Positions 17,380-27,531 of a DNA stretch of 64,000 bases are shown piece by piece. The first letter of the stretch is position 1, and each line of letters starts with the position of its first letter. A program made the position numbers and the translations under genes. The notes under the pieces are model-generated. The model did no database searches and was not told the DNA's origin. It saw nothing but the letters and a program-made list of their open reading frames with translations. Origin of the DNA: Verrucomicrobiota bacterium (GTDB lineage Bacteria; Verrucomicrobiota; Verrucomicrobiia; Opitutales; Opitutaceae); the NCBI GenBank assembly GCA_016235555.1, contig JACRKC010000009.1, forward strand, positions 1-64,000. Direction: 5' to 3'.

Positions 17380-18033
17380 ATGAAAACCTCGACCCACGAA
17401 TCCCCCCGCTTCACCTGCCGCCTCGCCCGCGGCCTGCTCTCGACCTTCGGCCGCACCGACGCCGGCGAACCCCGCGGCCCCGGCTCCGCCCACGTCGCCA
17501 CCTGCGAATCCTGCCAGGCTTTTTTCGCCACGTGCGACGAACTCGACCTCGCCCTCACCCGCTCCGCCGCCCGCGAGTGGTCGGAGCCGCCCGCCAATCT
17601 CGAGCAAAACATCCTCCGCGCCGTGCGCCTGGACGGTAGCCGCGAGCGCCAGCGAGTGGAATCCGCCCCGCCCCGCCTCGCCCTCTGGTCTCTGACCGGC
17701 GCCGTCGCCTGCGCCGCCCTCGCACTGGTCGCGCTCCAAGATCGCTTCGTGCCCGCGCGTCCGGCTGCGCCCGCGCCGGTGGCCCGCGCCACGGTTCAAC
17801 CCGCCGCCGACGCCGCCACGTCAAACGACCCCGCCGTGCTCGCCAAAGCCCGCGAGCTGATCGCGTCCGTGTCCCTATTCAGCGAGATCCGCCCGCGCAC
17901 CGCCGCCCTGCTGCAACAGGACCCGCTGCAACACGAAGTCGACGCGCTGAAAGCCGACGCGCGTCACGCCGTGCGCTTCCTCGCGATGAATTTCCTCCCC
18001 GCGTCCGCCGACGAGCTGACGCGCGGCGAGTGA
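17380..18033 (+). CDS. Zinc-type membrane anti-sigma factor
   Basis: 217 aa. The N-terminal domain has the H-x3-C-x2-C zinc anti-sigma pattern at His38, Cys42 and Cys45 (HVATCESC). One transmembrane helix lies at about 103-121 (LALWSLTGAVACAALALVAL), followed by an Ala/Pro-rich linker and an outer domain of roughly 75 residues. This fits an anti-sigma factor that holds the preceding ECF sigma at the membrane and releases it on an envelope signal. It lies seven bases downstream of the sigma gene. Confidence 0.82.
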   Translation: MKTSTHESPRFTCRLARGLLSTFGRTDAGEPRGPGSAHVATCESCQAFFATCDELDLALTRSAAREWSEPPANLEQNILRAVRLDGSRERQRVESAPPRLALWSLTGAVACAALALVALQDRFVPARPAAPAPVARATVQPAADAATSNDPAVLAKARELIASVSLFSEIRPRTAALLQQDPLQHEVDALKADARHAVRFLAMNFLPASADELTRGE

Positions 18034-18157
18034 CGGCGTAATCGGATTTGCATCGGTCGCAGCGGCCAAGCACAACGCGCAGCAACCTCGCCGCGCGGAT
18101 CGGTTGCACGCATCGCGCGGGATTTTCCGCGTTTGCTCCTTACCGCCATGATCGAAC

Positions 18158-18547
18158 TCATGCCTCCTCGATCTTGGCATTTGGCGTGATGAAAAAAGCG
18201 CTCCCCCGGCGCGCGCGTTCGGCGTTGGCGATCAGATCTGGGAAGACTTTGGCAAACTTCCACGCCTGATCCCAGAATGGCAGGTCAATCCAACCTTTCT
18301 TTAGAAAAAAGGTGGTATGCCCGGCCTCCTGCCACGCTTTGATTTCGTGAGGATTCTTCCGAATTTGTAGATCGCCGGAAACAATCACCCAATCGGGCTC
18401 GGCGGCGAGCGCCCGCATCCACACTTCGTCAGCGGTATGGGCGGCAAACCGTTCCTTGAGATGAACCACACGATGCTCCGGCTGCACCAACGCATCCAGA
18501 CTGCGGGCGAGCTTCGGCGAAAGGTTGTTGTCGAAGAAAAGCCTCAC
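18158..18547 (-). CDS. DUF5615-type PIN-like protein, probable toxin
   Basis: 129 aa. It begins MRLFFDNNLSPKLARSLDAL and continues VVHLKERF, DEVWMRALAAEPDWVIVSGD and IRKNPHEIKAW, the pattern of DUF5615 PIN-like proteins, which often pair with DUF433 antitoxins. Asp6 and Asp59 are likely metal ligands. Its start overlaps the upstream DUF433 gene by ATGA. Together they form a compact toxin-antitoxin style pair. The 124 bases between it and the anti-sigma gene hold nothing I can name. Confidence 0.75.
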   Translation of the reverse strand: MRLFFDNNLSPKLARSLDALVQPEHRVVHLKERFAAHTADEVWMRALAAEPDWVIVSGDLQIRKNPHEIKAWQEAGHTTFFLKKGWIDLPFWDQAWKFAKVFPDLIANAERARRGSAFFITPNAKIEEA

Positions 18548-19227
18548 GCGGCCAGCGTTCGCTCGAACTCCACGGCGTCGTGCACCTCCTCGGGCGCGAC
18601 TTCAAACCAGCGAACAACCGACTCGATCGAGCCGTTGGCTTTTACGCTGCGAGCCAATACTCGCGTCGGAACACCCGAGCGATTCACGGTGGGCTGGCCC
18701 AGATTTCTGATGGGATCAACAACCACCGCGCGCTCCCGGCCCAACGGCCACCAACGCGTAACGCCATCGTCGAATTCGAGCTCTTTGAGAAACGGCGCGA
18801 CGATACGCTCAAACTCACGCTGGTCATCGGTGATATTGACCAGGCAAACATCGCCGGATTCCTGGGCTTGCTGGAGCAGTATGGCCCGGCCGTCGGTGGC
18901 AAACCGGTGAGCACAAAATGGGTGGTCGGTTCCGAGCTTCGCTTTCGCAGCGATGTGAGCATCGCGCATGGTCTTCCAGCTCACGCCGTGTTCGAGAAAC
19001 GCCCGGACAAAGCGAATCTCCATCAAATCCTTGAAACCGACTGCAAGCTTGTCTTCCAACGCGCCGAACTGACCAGTCCAAACGGGTTTCGAATGGTGCC
19101 GGTCCCGCTTCGATTTGAAATCGTAACCCTTAAGCCAACGCCGAATCCGCGCTGAACTCACCCGAGTGAGGCGGGATGCCTCCGGGACGGTATAAATGCC
19201 AGCGCCGAGTAACCGCGAATCGCTCAC
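18544..19227 (-). CDS. MerR-like/DUF433 antitoxin-type protein
   Basis: 227 aa. The N-terminus GIYTVPEASRLTRVSSARIR is a MerR-like helix-turn-helix. The C-terminal part GVPTRVLARSVKANGSIESV, then VVRWFEVAPEEVHDAVEFE, is a DUF433 domain. This architecture is known for antitoxins of DUF5615 PIN-like toxins. The gene overlaps its partner by four bases. The middle region (about 60-150) is an extra domain that probably binds the toxin or a regulator. Confidence 0.78.
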   Translation of the reverse strand: MSDSRLLGAGIYTVPEASRLTRVSSARIRRWLKGYDFKSKRDRHHSKPVWTGQFGALEDKLAVGFKDLMEIRFVRAFLEHGVSWKTMRDAHIAAKAKLGTDHPFCAHRFATDGRAILLQQAQESGDVCLVNITDDQREFERIVAPFLKELEFDDGVTRWWPLGRERAVVVDPIRNLGQPTVNRSGVPTRVLARSVKANGSIESVVRWFEVAPEEVHDAVEFERTLAA

Positions 19228-19355
19228 GATGGAAAAATGTGCAACAGCGTGACCAAGCGCAAGGCTCAGGATGCAAGTTCGTCGAGATGGAGCGGTCGCG
19301 GTTGGTGCGGAAATAGCCCGCTTTACCCGCGGGGTTTCTGCGGTAGATTCATGGC

Positions 19356-20660
19356 ATGCCCCGTTCCGGTTATTACCTCGCCCTACTATTGGGATCGCTC
19401 ACCCCCGCCATCGTCCACGCCGCCTCTGCCCCGCGCCCGCCGCGCAACACCGACGAGAGCAAGGTCGGCGCGTATGTGTTGCCCGAACTGCTCGTCGCCA
19501 AGGACGGCCGACGCATCGCCACGCCTGCGCAGTGGCGCGACATGCGCCGTGGCGAGTTGCTCGCGGATTTCGCGACCAGCACCTACGGCCGCACGCCCGC
19601 GCTGCCGTTCCGCGTGCGCGCGCAGACGCTCGCGACCCGCACCGACGCCGTCGACGGCCTCGCCACGCGCACGCTTGTCGAGCTGCGCCTCTTCGACGAT
19701 CCCGCCGCATCGAAGATCACGCTGATGCTCTACGTGCCCAACGCCGCGCGCGGTCCCGTGCCCGCACTGCTCGGGTTGAACTATTTCGGCCACACGAGCG
19801 TCGAGGCCGATCCCACGCTGCCGCTCACGGACCAGTGGCAGCGTCCGATGGCCGACATGGGCATTGTGAAGAACCGGCAGACCGAGGCCACGCGCGGCAA
19901 ACACGCTTCGCGCTGGCCGCTGGCGCTGGCGTTGCGCCGCGGCTACGCCGTCGCGACGTATTTCTACGGCGATCTCGAACCCGATCACCTCGAAGGCTGG
20001 CGCGACGGCCTGCGCGGTTACCTGATGAAAAAAGAAGGCCGCACCGAACGCGCGCCCGACGAGTGGGGCGCGATCGGCGTGTGGGCGTGGGGGCTGAGCC
20101 GCTCGCTCGACTACCTGCTCACCCTCCCCGCGATCGACGGGAAGCGCGTGGCGGTGTTCGGCCACTCGCGTCACGGCAAGACCGCGCTGTGGGCCGGCGC
20201 GCAGGATGAGCGCTTCGCCGCGGTGTATTCCAACGACAGCGGCGAGGGCGGCGCTTCGCTCGGCCGCCGCAACTTCGGCGAGACGGTCGCGGACTCCGTG
20301 GGCGTGAACCCGTTCTGGTATTGCCCCAACTACGCGAGCTACGTCGGCCGTGCCGAGGCACGTCCGGTCGACCAGCACATGCTGATCGCGCTGGCCGCCC
20401 CGCGTCCGCTCTACGTGGCCAGTGCCACGCTCGACCTCGGTGCCGATCCGCGCGGCGAATTTCTCAGCGCCGTGCACGCCGCGCCGGCTTACACGCTCTA
20501 CGGACTCACCGGCCTCGGCACCGAAACGATGCCGCCCCCCGACACGCCCGTGGGCAAACGGCTCGGCTATCACGTGCGCACCGGCGCGCACGACATCACG
20601 GCCTACGACTGGGAGCAGACGCTGAATTTTCTCGACCACGAAGTGGCCGGCAAACGATAG
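19356..20660 (+). CDS. Glucuronoyl esterase-like alpha/beta hydrolase (CE15)
   Basis: 434 aa with a signal peptide ending near HAASA. CE15 enzymes cleave ester bonds between lignin alcohols and glucuronoyl groups of xylan. The nucleophile elbow is VFGHSRHGKTALWAGAQDER, with Ser271; YSNDSGEGGASLGRRNFGE follows, then the substrate-loop segment DQHMLIALAAPRPLYVAS. His412 in RTGAHDITAYDW is the likely catalytic base. The length and these motifs fit the family, which is well known from Opitutaceae. Neighbours are other secreted enzymes rather than a clear xylan operon. Confidence 0.85.
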   Translation: MPRSGYYLALLLGSLTPAIVHAASAPRPPRNTDESKVGAYVLPELLVAKDGRRIATPAQWRDMRRGELLADFATSTYGRTPALPFRVRAQTLATRTDAVDGLATRTLVELRLFDDPAASKITLMLYVPNAARGPVPALLGLNYFGHTSVEADPTLPLTDQWQRPMADMGIVKNRQTEATRGKHASRWPLALALRRGYAVATYFYGDLEPDHLEGWRDGLRGYLMKKEGRTERAPDEWGAIGVWAWGLSRSLDYLLTLPAIDGKRVAVFGHSRHGKTALWAGAQDERFAAVYSNDSGEGGASLGRRNFGETVADSVGVNPFWYCPNYASYVGRAEARPVDQHMLIALAAPRPLYVASATLDLGADPRGEFLSAVHAAPAYTLYGLTGLGTETMPPPDTPVGKRLGYHVRTGAHDITAYDWEQTLNFLDHEVAGKR

Positions 20661-20673
20661 CGAAACGGTTTTC

Positions 20674-20765
20674 GAGGTGGGCGGGCACGTCCCCGTGCCC
20701 GCATGGGTTTGTCGTTACTGTTTTCGCTTTCGCAATGCGGGCGCGGGGACGCGCCCGCCCACCTC
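20674..20765. repeat. RAYT-flanking REP pair, left
   Basis: GAGGTGGGCGGGCACGTCCC then CGTGCCCGC, a spacer, then the mirrored GCGGGCGCGGGGACGCGCCC ending GCCCACCTC. Each half is a GTGG foot beside a GC-rich hairpin. The right half overlaps the last 15 codons and stop of the RAYT gene. The near-identical partner is at 21260-21352 on the other side of the gene. Confidence 0.85.
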
Positions 20766-21218
20766 TTCGGCCAGAGGTTCGCAGATCCATGGCCAGTCTT
20801 CAGCGCGAACGCACAGGCCTTTCACGACGGGATTCCGCCGGATGTAGTTCGCTTTCAGTTCGAACTCATGGTCGTTGCGGATGCGGTGGTCGAAATAGCC
20901 GTCCTGCCACTCGATCCGGTGGGTGCGTTTGTGCCAGGCCTTCCAGTCGTGCATCACCGCCGACATTTCTTCAGATGCTGGAAAGGCGATGACGGCGTGC
21001 CAGTGATCGGGCATGAGGAGAAACAGAAAGCAGCACCACCGGCGTCGAGCATGATAGAACCGCGCTGAGTCCAGCAAGGGGTGTCCGAGCGAGGGCGCGA
21101 TCAGGTTGGCGCGAGCCAGTTGTTCCAATGCGCAGCGCACGCGGATATGAAAGATCGCGCCGTCCGGCACCCAATCCGGCACACGATGGTGCAGGCGGTC
21201 CTTGAATGTGGGCGACAT
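20715..21218 (-). CDS. REP-associated tyrosine transposase (RAYT)
   Basis: 167 aa Y1 HUH-family protein. The HUH motif is MPDHWHAVIAF with His72 and His74. The tyrosine helix region is WQDGYFDHRIRN, with Tyr108 the candidate nucleophile, and YIRRNPVVKGLC at 125-136 is the typical C-terminal RAYT motif. RAYTs nick and rejoin REP hairpins as single strands and are thought to spread them. Here the gene is flanked by two near-identical REP pairs, and its last residues (VGGRVPAPALRKRKQ) are encoded by the left REP itself. No second transposon gene is present. Confidence 0.92.
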   Translation of the reverse strand: MSPTFKDRLHHRVPDWVPDGAIFHIRVRCALEQLARANLIAPSLGHPLLDSARFYHARRRWCCFLFLLMPDHWHAVIAFPASEEMSAVMHDWKAWHKRTHRIEWQDGYFDHRIRNDHEFELKANYIRRNPVVKGLCVRAEDWPWICEPLAEEVGGRVPAPALRKRKQ

Positions 21219-21259
21219 GGTGCAATGAGGCGATCGGTGTAGGTTTCAGTCAAACCTTC

Positions 21260-21352
21260 GGGGTGGGCGGGCACGTCCCTGTGCCCGCATTTAGTTTGTC
21301 GCTGCTCTCTCCGCTTTCGCCATGCGGGCGCGGGGACGCGCCCGCCCACCTT
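21260..21352. repeat. RAYT-flanking REP pair, right
   Basis: GGGTGGGCGGGCACGTCCCT then GTGCCCGC, a spacer, then GCGGGCGCGGGGACGCGCCC ending GCCCACC. It matches the left pair at 20674-20765 in order and orientation, differing in the spacer and a few bases. It lies upstream of the RAYT start and before the FAD oxidoreductase gene. Confidence 0.85.
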
Positions 21353-21408
21353 TGTTGCGCCGATGTTTGCTCGCCTGATCGGGCAGGCTTGTTCTGAAGT
21401 GGTGGCCT

Positions 21409-23082
<1,674 letters not shown>

Positions 23083-23100
23083 GCGAAGCAATCGTTCGAG

Positions 23101-23180
23101 GTAGGGCCCGCTCTCCGAGCGGGCCTGAGTTGGGGGAGTCGCAGGCTGGAACTCAGGCCGGCTCGGAGAGCCGGCCCCAC
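23101..23180. repeat. REP palindrome, GTAGGGCCCGCTCTCCGAGC family
   Basis: GTAGGGCCCGCTCTCCGAGC then GGGCCTGAGTT, spacer, then AACTCAGGCCGGCTCGGAGA ending GCCGGCCCCAC. GTAG or GTGG foot plus hairpin on each side. It lies between the converging ends of the FAD oxidoreductase gene and the DUF4350-like gene. Confidence 0.8.
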
Positions 23181-23190
23181 CAGTGAGCGG

Positions 23191-24186
23191 TCATTCAATC
23201 ACTCCCGCGAGCCAGCGCACGACGTTGAGCAGAAACTGCGGATTCTGCTTCGCCGCGGGATCGTTCATGCCCATCGGGCGCTGGGTGGGGCCGGCGAGCT
23301 GGGCGGAAAACATCGCGGCTTCGCCGAACACCGCCACGCGGCCGCGGCCGACTTTCAGCACGGCGCCTTGCGACCATCCGGAGACATCCACGCGCGGCGT
23401 GTCGGGTTCGAATTTCGCGGCGACCTTGCACTCGAGCGACACGGAGCCCGATGGCAGGGTCAGCAACGGGACCGCTGCGGGCGGGCAGCGGAATGCGCTG
23501 CCGGTGAAGTTGCGCACCGCGTCGATCGCCTCGGCGGCGGAACGACCGCGGGTGATCGCGTGGTCGGCGAGGCGCGGTCCGGTCTCGCGGCGGAAGGTGA
23601 GCTGGCTGCTGCCGGTCGCATCCTGCGTATAACCGTTGCTGAACGTGAAGCCGAACCCGGCGGCGAGCGTGGCGTTGGCGCCGGGGAAGGGCATGTGATC
23701 GACGATGAGGAAGAGCGCGCCGCCGTCCTTCACCCACGCGGCGACGGCGGCGATTTCCTCCCCGGAAAAAGCCGGTGGCGTCGGCAGCGACCAGTCGCCG
23801 GCGGCGTTGCGCGGATGGAGCGCGTTGGCGATCACGAGCACGCGCAGAGCGCGGAGCGTGGTGGCGGAGAATTTTTCCGCCGAGCCGCGGACCACGAAGC
23901 CGTCGCGGCGGACGAGATTCGCAAACGCGAGGTAACGTCCGCCGGCCGTGTGAAAGTTGCCGTGCGCCTCGTCGATCGCGACGACCGGCCCGCGGCCCTC
24001 GGCAAAAGCCGGCGAGGCGATCGACGGGGCGAAGGCCGTGTCAGGGATTTGCTGGGCGCGGGCCGCACAGGTGACGGCGAAAACGAGCGCGATCGTGCAG
24101 CAGTCGTGGACGAGGCGTCCGGCCTCGTCGCGTGCGTGTCTCCAGCGACCACTGAGGCGGGACGCCTCAGCCACGACCCGGTTCAT
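23191..24186 (-). CDS. Secreted DUF4350-like protein with a repeat inside its signal region
   Basis: 331 aa from the ATG at 24186, which overlaps the stop of the upstream PQQ-propeller gene (ATGA). The body (VVAIDEAHGNFHTAGGRYLA, then FVVRGSAEKFSATTLRALRV and LVIANALHPR) resembles DUF4350/GATase-like folds, ending in an AVFGEAAMFSAQL region. The hydrophobic signal segment TIALVFAVTCAARA only begins at about residue 31: residues 4-27 are encoded by a REP-like palindrome that reads through in frame. This gives an unusually long, basic N-region. Function unknown; the coupling suggests it works with the PQQ protein. Confidence 0.7.
   Translation of the reverse strand: MNRVVAEASRLSGRWRHARDEAGRLVHDCCTIALVFAVTCAARAQQIPDTAFAPSIASPAFAEGRGPVVAIDEAHGNFHTAGGRYLAFANLVRRDGFVVRGSAEKFSATTLRALRVLVIANALHPRNAAGDWSLPTPPAFSGEEIAAVAAWVKDGGALFLIVDHMPFPGANATLAAGFGFTFSNGYTQDATGSSQLTFRRETGPRLADHAITRGRSAAEAIDAVRNFTGSAFRCPPAAVPLLTLPSGSVSLECKVAAKFEPDTPRVDVSGWSQGAVLKVGRGRVAVFGEAAMFSAQLAGPTQRPMGMNDPAAKQNPQFLLNVVRWLAGVIE
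24106..24177. repeat. REP-like palindrome inside a coding region
   Basis: GTGGACGAGGCGTCCGGCCT then CGTC, a spacer, and TGAGGCGGGACGCCTCAGCC ending ACGAC. It belongs to the same family as 1328-1412. It lies within codons 4-27 of the DUF4350-like gene and keeps the frame open. Confidence 0.75.
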
Positions 24187-25430
24187 GGCGCCTTCACATC
24201 GTAGCAATAGATGAGATCCTGGTCGCGCAGGTAGAGGCGGCCGTGGCTGATGACGGGGTGCGTCCAGATCGCGCCGCGGGCGCTGCGAATCTTCGTCTGC
24301 GGGCTGAGCGTGAAGCGGCCCTTTTCGGTCCAGCCTTTCGGCGTGGCTTCGACGAGCACGACGGCGCCCGATCTTTCATCGAGACAATAGAGCATGCCAT
24401 CGGCGGCGCTCACGGCGCCTTTGCCGAGTTTCTTGTCGTTCCAGACCGACTCGCCGGTTTTCCAATCCTGACAGACCCAGCCGGGGTCAGCGTGGCCGTA
24501 GACGTGATCGCCGATCAGCACGACGCCGCCGTGGTGGTTCTTGATGACCTTGTTTTCGTAGACGGTGGTGACCTTGTTGCCGGGCTCGACGCGCACCATC
24601 AGGCAGCCGGCGCCGTAGCCGGCAGTCACGTAGATTTCGTTGCCGCGCACGATGGGCGTGGGAATGACGGCGGTGCGGCCGTTGAAATCCGCCCGCCAGA
24701 GGAGCGCGCCATCCGCCGGGGAAATGCCGAAGACGCTCTTTTCGTTGCGCTGCACGTATTGGGCCTGGCCGTTGAGGGTGGCGGGGACGATGGAGGAGTA
24801 ATGGGCGAATTCCGTGAGGCCCTTCGATTGCCAGATCACTTTGCCGGTGAGCTTGTCGAGCGCGACCATCGTGCCCTTCGCGCCGCCGGGGGTGCAGAGG
24901 ACCTTGTTGCCATCGACGAGTGGCGATTCGGTGTAACCCCAGTTGGGTCGCTTGCCGCCGAGTTCGGTCATGCTGGCTTTCCAGCGCACCTTGCTGTCGG
25001 CGACGTTGACACACACGAGCTCGCCGATGCCGGTCATCGCGTAGGCGCGATCGCCGTCGATCGCGGGCGTGCCGCGCGGGCCGTCGCCCCAGTCGTTGTC
25101 GAGGACGGCGCCGAGTTTGGCGGTCGAGAGCTCCTTGCCCGTGGCGGCGTCGAGCACGAGGAGAATCTCGGCGCCGTCGCGCGTGCCGACCGTGAAATAT
25201 TTGCCGCCGGCGATGGCGGCGCCGGAGTAGCCGTGGCCGGCGTTTTCGAACAACCACAGGCGCTTCGGGCCTTCGGCGGGCCACGACTTGAGCAGGCCGG
25301 TTTCCTTGGAGACGTCGGTGCGGTCGGGTCCGCGCCATTGGGGCCAGTCGAGGCCGGGGGCGGCGATGGCGCCGGAGGTGGTGACGATCAAACCAGCGAG
25401 CGTGGCGAGGAGGTTGAGGCGAGGCATCAT
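24183..25430 (-). CDS. Secreted PQQ-like beta-propeller protein
   Basis: 415 aa. Two adjacent ATGs at 25430 and 25427 start a signal peptide (MPRLNLLATLAGLIVTTSGA, cleavage near AIA-AP). The mature part opens LDWPQWRGPDRTDVSKETGL, the hallmark of Verrucomicrobiota/Planctomycetes PQQ-like propellers, and repeats blades of the form VLVLDAATGKEL, MVALDKLTGKVIWQ and CLDERSGAVVLVE. Such proteins resemble BamB or alcohol dehydrogenase propellers, but the catalytic role is unknown. An open frame continues far upstream but has no protein-like character. It overlaps the next gene by four bases. Confidence 0.87.
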   Translation of the reverse strand: MMPRLNLLATLAGLIVTTSGAIAAPGLDWPQWRGPDRTDVSKETGLLKSWPAEGPKRLWLFENAGHGYSGAAIAGGKYFTVGTRDGAEILLVLDAATGKELSTAKLGAVLDNDWGDGPRGTPAIDGDRAYAMTGIGELVCVNVADSKVRWKASMTELGGKRPNWGYTESPLVDGNKVLCTPGGAKGTMVALDKLTGKVIWQSKGLTEFAHYSSIVPATLNGQAQYVQRNEKSVFGISPADGALLWRADFNGRTAVIPTPIVRGNEIYVTAGYGAGCLMVRVEPGNKVTTVYENKVIKNHHGGVVLIGDHVYGHADPGWVCQDWKTGESVWNDKKLGKGAVSAADGMLYCLDERSGAVVLVEATPKGWTEKGRFTLSPQTKIRSARGAIWTHPVISHGRLYLRDQDLIYCYDVKAP

Positions 25431-25652
25431 AATGCGGGGGTGGTGGTGCGTCTGACGCGCCGGGCGGGGTGGAGTTGCAGGATGGAGTGGATGGGGGTCT
25501 GCGCAGGCGTCAAGCGGGAGCATGCGCGAACGCGGTTTTGCCGGCTCGGCCCCCGCGTGCGCAACGTGGCGGTCCCCCCACCCTCCGCGCCGGCGGCTTT
25601 GATCGCGCGCTCGGGCCCGAGGCGGCTTGATGCCGGTTTCAGGCCACCAAAA

Positions 25653-25688
25653 CGACGGCCGGACAAAAATCCGGCCGTTCTTCTTTGT
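25653..25688 (+). terminator. Intrinsic-terminator-like hairpin
   Basis: ACGGCCGGA (25655-25663) pairs with TCCGGCCGT (25670-25678) around a CAAAAA loop, followed by the T-rich TCTTCTTTG. It lies in the 378-453 bp gap between two divergent genes, where no terminator is expected. It could end a short leader or an unseen small RNA. Apart from it, I see nothing in the gap 25431-25808. Confidence 0.5.
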
Positions 25689-25883
25689 CCGGCGCAACAG
25701 GTCGCGGCATGGCGCGTCGCTATTAGGCGCTGGCGTCCCTTTCGGTTGATCGGCTGATACCCGGGCCGGGCCCGTAAACGCACGATCGGCTCGCGCGTCT
25801 GCCAGCGCATGCCCCTTGCGTCTCCTTCGTTGCATCGCCGCGGTTCGTGCCGTCCCGGGCGGACCGCTGGAGTGGATTCGTCC

Positions 25884-27437
25884 GTGAAAGCTGGTTTGCT
25901 GATCCTCCTGCTCGGGTCCGCGCTGGGCGTGGCCCCGGGCCTCGCCGCGGCGGCGCAGCGCACCGTGCCCACCGACCGCCCGGTCAATTACGAGGCGTTC
26001 GGTGCGATCGGCGACGGTGTGGCCGACGACCTGCCCGCCATCGTCGCGGCGCACGCGTTCGCCAACACCCACGGCCTGCCGGTCCAGTCCAGGCCCGGAG
26101 CCACGTATCACCTCGGCCGCCGCGCGCTCACCGCCATCATCGCCACCGACACCGACTGGGGCACGGCGCGATTCATCATCGACGACACCCATGTCGAGAA
26201 CCACCGCGCGTCGCTCTTCGCCGTGCGCTCGTTGCTGGAACCCGTGACGCTCGCGATCCCGCGGCTGGCCCGCGATCAGCAGCGCCTCGACCTCCAACCG
26301 CCCCGCGATTGCTGGGTGCGCGTGGAAAACAGCCGCAAGCGCGTCTACATCCGCCGCGGTCTCAACCAGAATAACGGCACGCCGCAGCGCGACTGTTTCA
26401 TCCTGCGCCGCGACGGCACCATCGCGGGCGCCATCGACTGGGATTACGACACCATCACGCGCGTCGAGGCGCGCCCGATCGACGAGCGACCGTTGATCAT
26501 CAAAGGCGGAGTCTTCACCACGACCGCCAACCGGATGAAGCAGGACAAGGGTTACAACTACTGGTCGCGCAACATCGCCATCACCCGCTCCAACACCACC
26601 GTCGCGGGCCTGACCCACCACATCGTCGGCGAGACGGACTTCGGCCACCCCTACGGCGGATTTCTCGCCGTCAGCAGTTGCGCCGATGTCACGTTGCGCG
26701 ACTGCTTTGTCACCGGCCACAAGACCTACTCGACCATCGGCTCGGCCGGCAAACCCGTCAGCATGGGCACCTACGACCTGAGCGCCAACGAGGTCGTCAA
26801 CTTCACGATGATCGGCGTTCGCATGGACAACATCTGCGACGGCACCCGCTGGGGCGTGATCGGGACGAACTTCTGCAAGAACATCCTGCTCGAAAACTGC
26901 ACCCTGTCGCGCATGGACACGCACCAGGGCGTCTCGGGCACCTACACGATCCGCGGCTGCACGCTGGGCCACGCCGGGCTCAACGCCATCGGCCGCGGCA
27001 CGCTGACCGTGGAAAACTCCACCTTGAACGGCCGCTCGTTCATCAGCCTGCGCGGCGACTACGGCAGCACGTGGGAAGGAACCATCGTGATCCGCCACAG
27101 CCGCTGGATCCCCGCCTGCGGCGCGCCGGTGCAACCCTACCTGCTCGGCGCGAGCAACGACGGTCAGCACGACTTCGGCTACCCGTGCTTCATGCCGCGC
27201 GAGATCATCATCGATGGCCTCGTGATCGACGACGCCAAGCACCCGAAGGACTACGCGGGCCCCTACCTCTTCACGGATCCCGATGGCGGGGCGCCGGCGG
27301 CGGCCGCGCGGCCATTTCCCTCCCGGCTGACCGAGCAGGTCACGATCCGCAACCTGACCACGACCAGTGGACGCAAACTACGGATCTCGCCCGACGCCGA
27401 GTTCAACCAGCGCGTGCGGGTGAGCGGCGGGAATTGA
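25884..27437 (+). CDS. Secreted right-handed beta-helix protein (pectate-lyase superfamily)
   Basis: 517 aa from GTG 25884, which places a normal signal peptide (KAGLLILLLGSALGVAPGLA) at the N-terminus; GTG 25872 and ATG 25809 are in-frame alternatives. The segment NYEAFGAIGDGVADDLPAIV is the classic opening of Pectate_lyase_3 proteins. Later repeats such as CADVTLRDCFVTGHK, CKNILLENCTLSRMD and TYTIRGCTLG are beta-helix rungs. Family members cleave or bind polysaccharides; no catalytic residues can be assigned. It follows the divergent PQQ gene. Confidence 0.82.
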   Translation: MKAGLLILLLGSALGVAPGLAAAAQRTVPTDRPVNYEAFGAIGDGVADDLPAIVAAHAFANTHGLPVQSRPGATYHLGRRALTAIIATDTDWGTARFIIDDTHVENHRASLFAVRSLLEPVTLAIPRLARDQQRLDLQPPRDCWVRVENSRKRVYIRRGLNQNNGTPQRDCFILRRDGTIAGAIDWDYDTITRVEARPIDERPLIIKGGVFTTTANRMKQDKGYNYWSRNIAITRSNTTVAGLTHHIVGETDFGHPYGGFLAVSSCADVTLRDCFVTGHKTYSTIGSAGKPVSMGTYDLSANEVVNFTMIGVRMDNICDGTRWGVIGTNFCKNILLENCTLSRMDTHQGVSGTYTIRGCTLGHAGLNAIGRGTLTVENSTLNGRSFISLRGDYGSTWEGTIVIRHSRWIPACGAPVQPYLLGASNDGQHDFGYPCFMPREIIIDGLVIDDAKHPKDYAGPYLFTDPDGGAPAAAARPFPSRLTEQVTIRNLTTTSGRKLRISPDAEFNQRVRVSGGN

Positions 27438-27451
27438 AACGACGCCGTCCG

Positions 27452-27531
27452 GTGGGCGGGGCGCTCCGCGCCCGGCTGCGGCGCGATGGGCTCCGTTCGC
27501 CCTTGGCCACCCACGGAGTGGTCGGTCCACC
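27452..27531. repeat. REP-like palindrome with GTGG foot
   Basis: GGTGGGCGGGGCGCTCCGCG followed by CCCGGC, and about 40 bases later CCACCCACGG and GGTCCACC. The first half resembles the RAYT-flanking REP foot; the second is weaker. It begins a 420-bp stretch that otherwise holds only the UPF0158-like remnant. Confidence 0.5.

Noticed and set aside
25431-27242. The 600-codon minus-strand extension of the PQQ-propeller frame
   Set aside because: It is antisense to the beta-helix gene and lacks protein character; the signal peptide at 25430 marks the true start.
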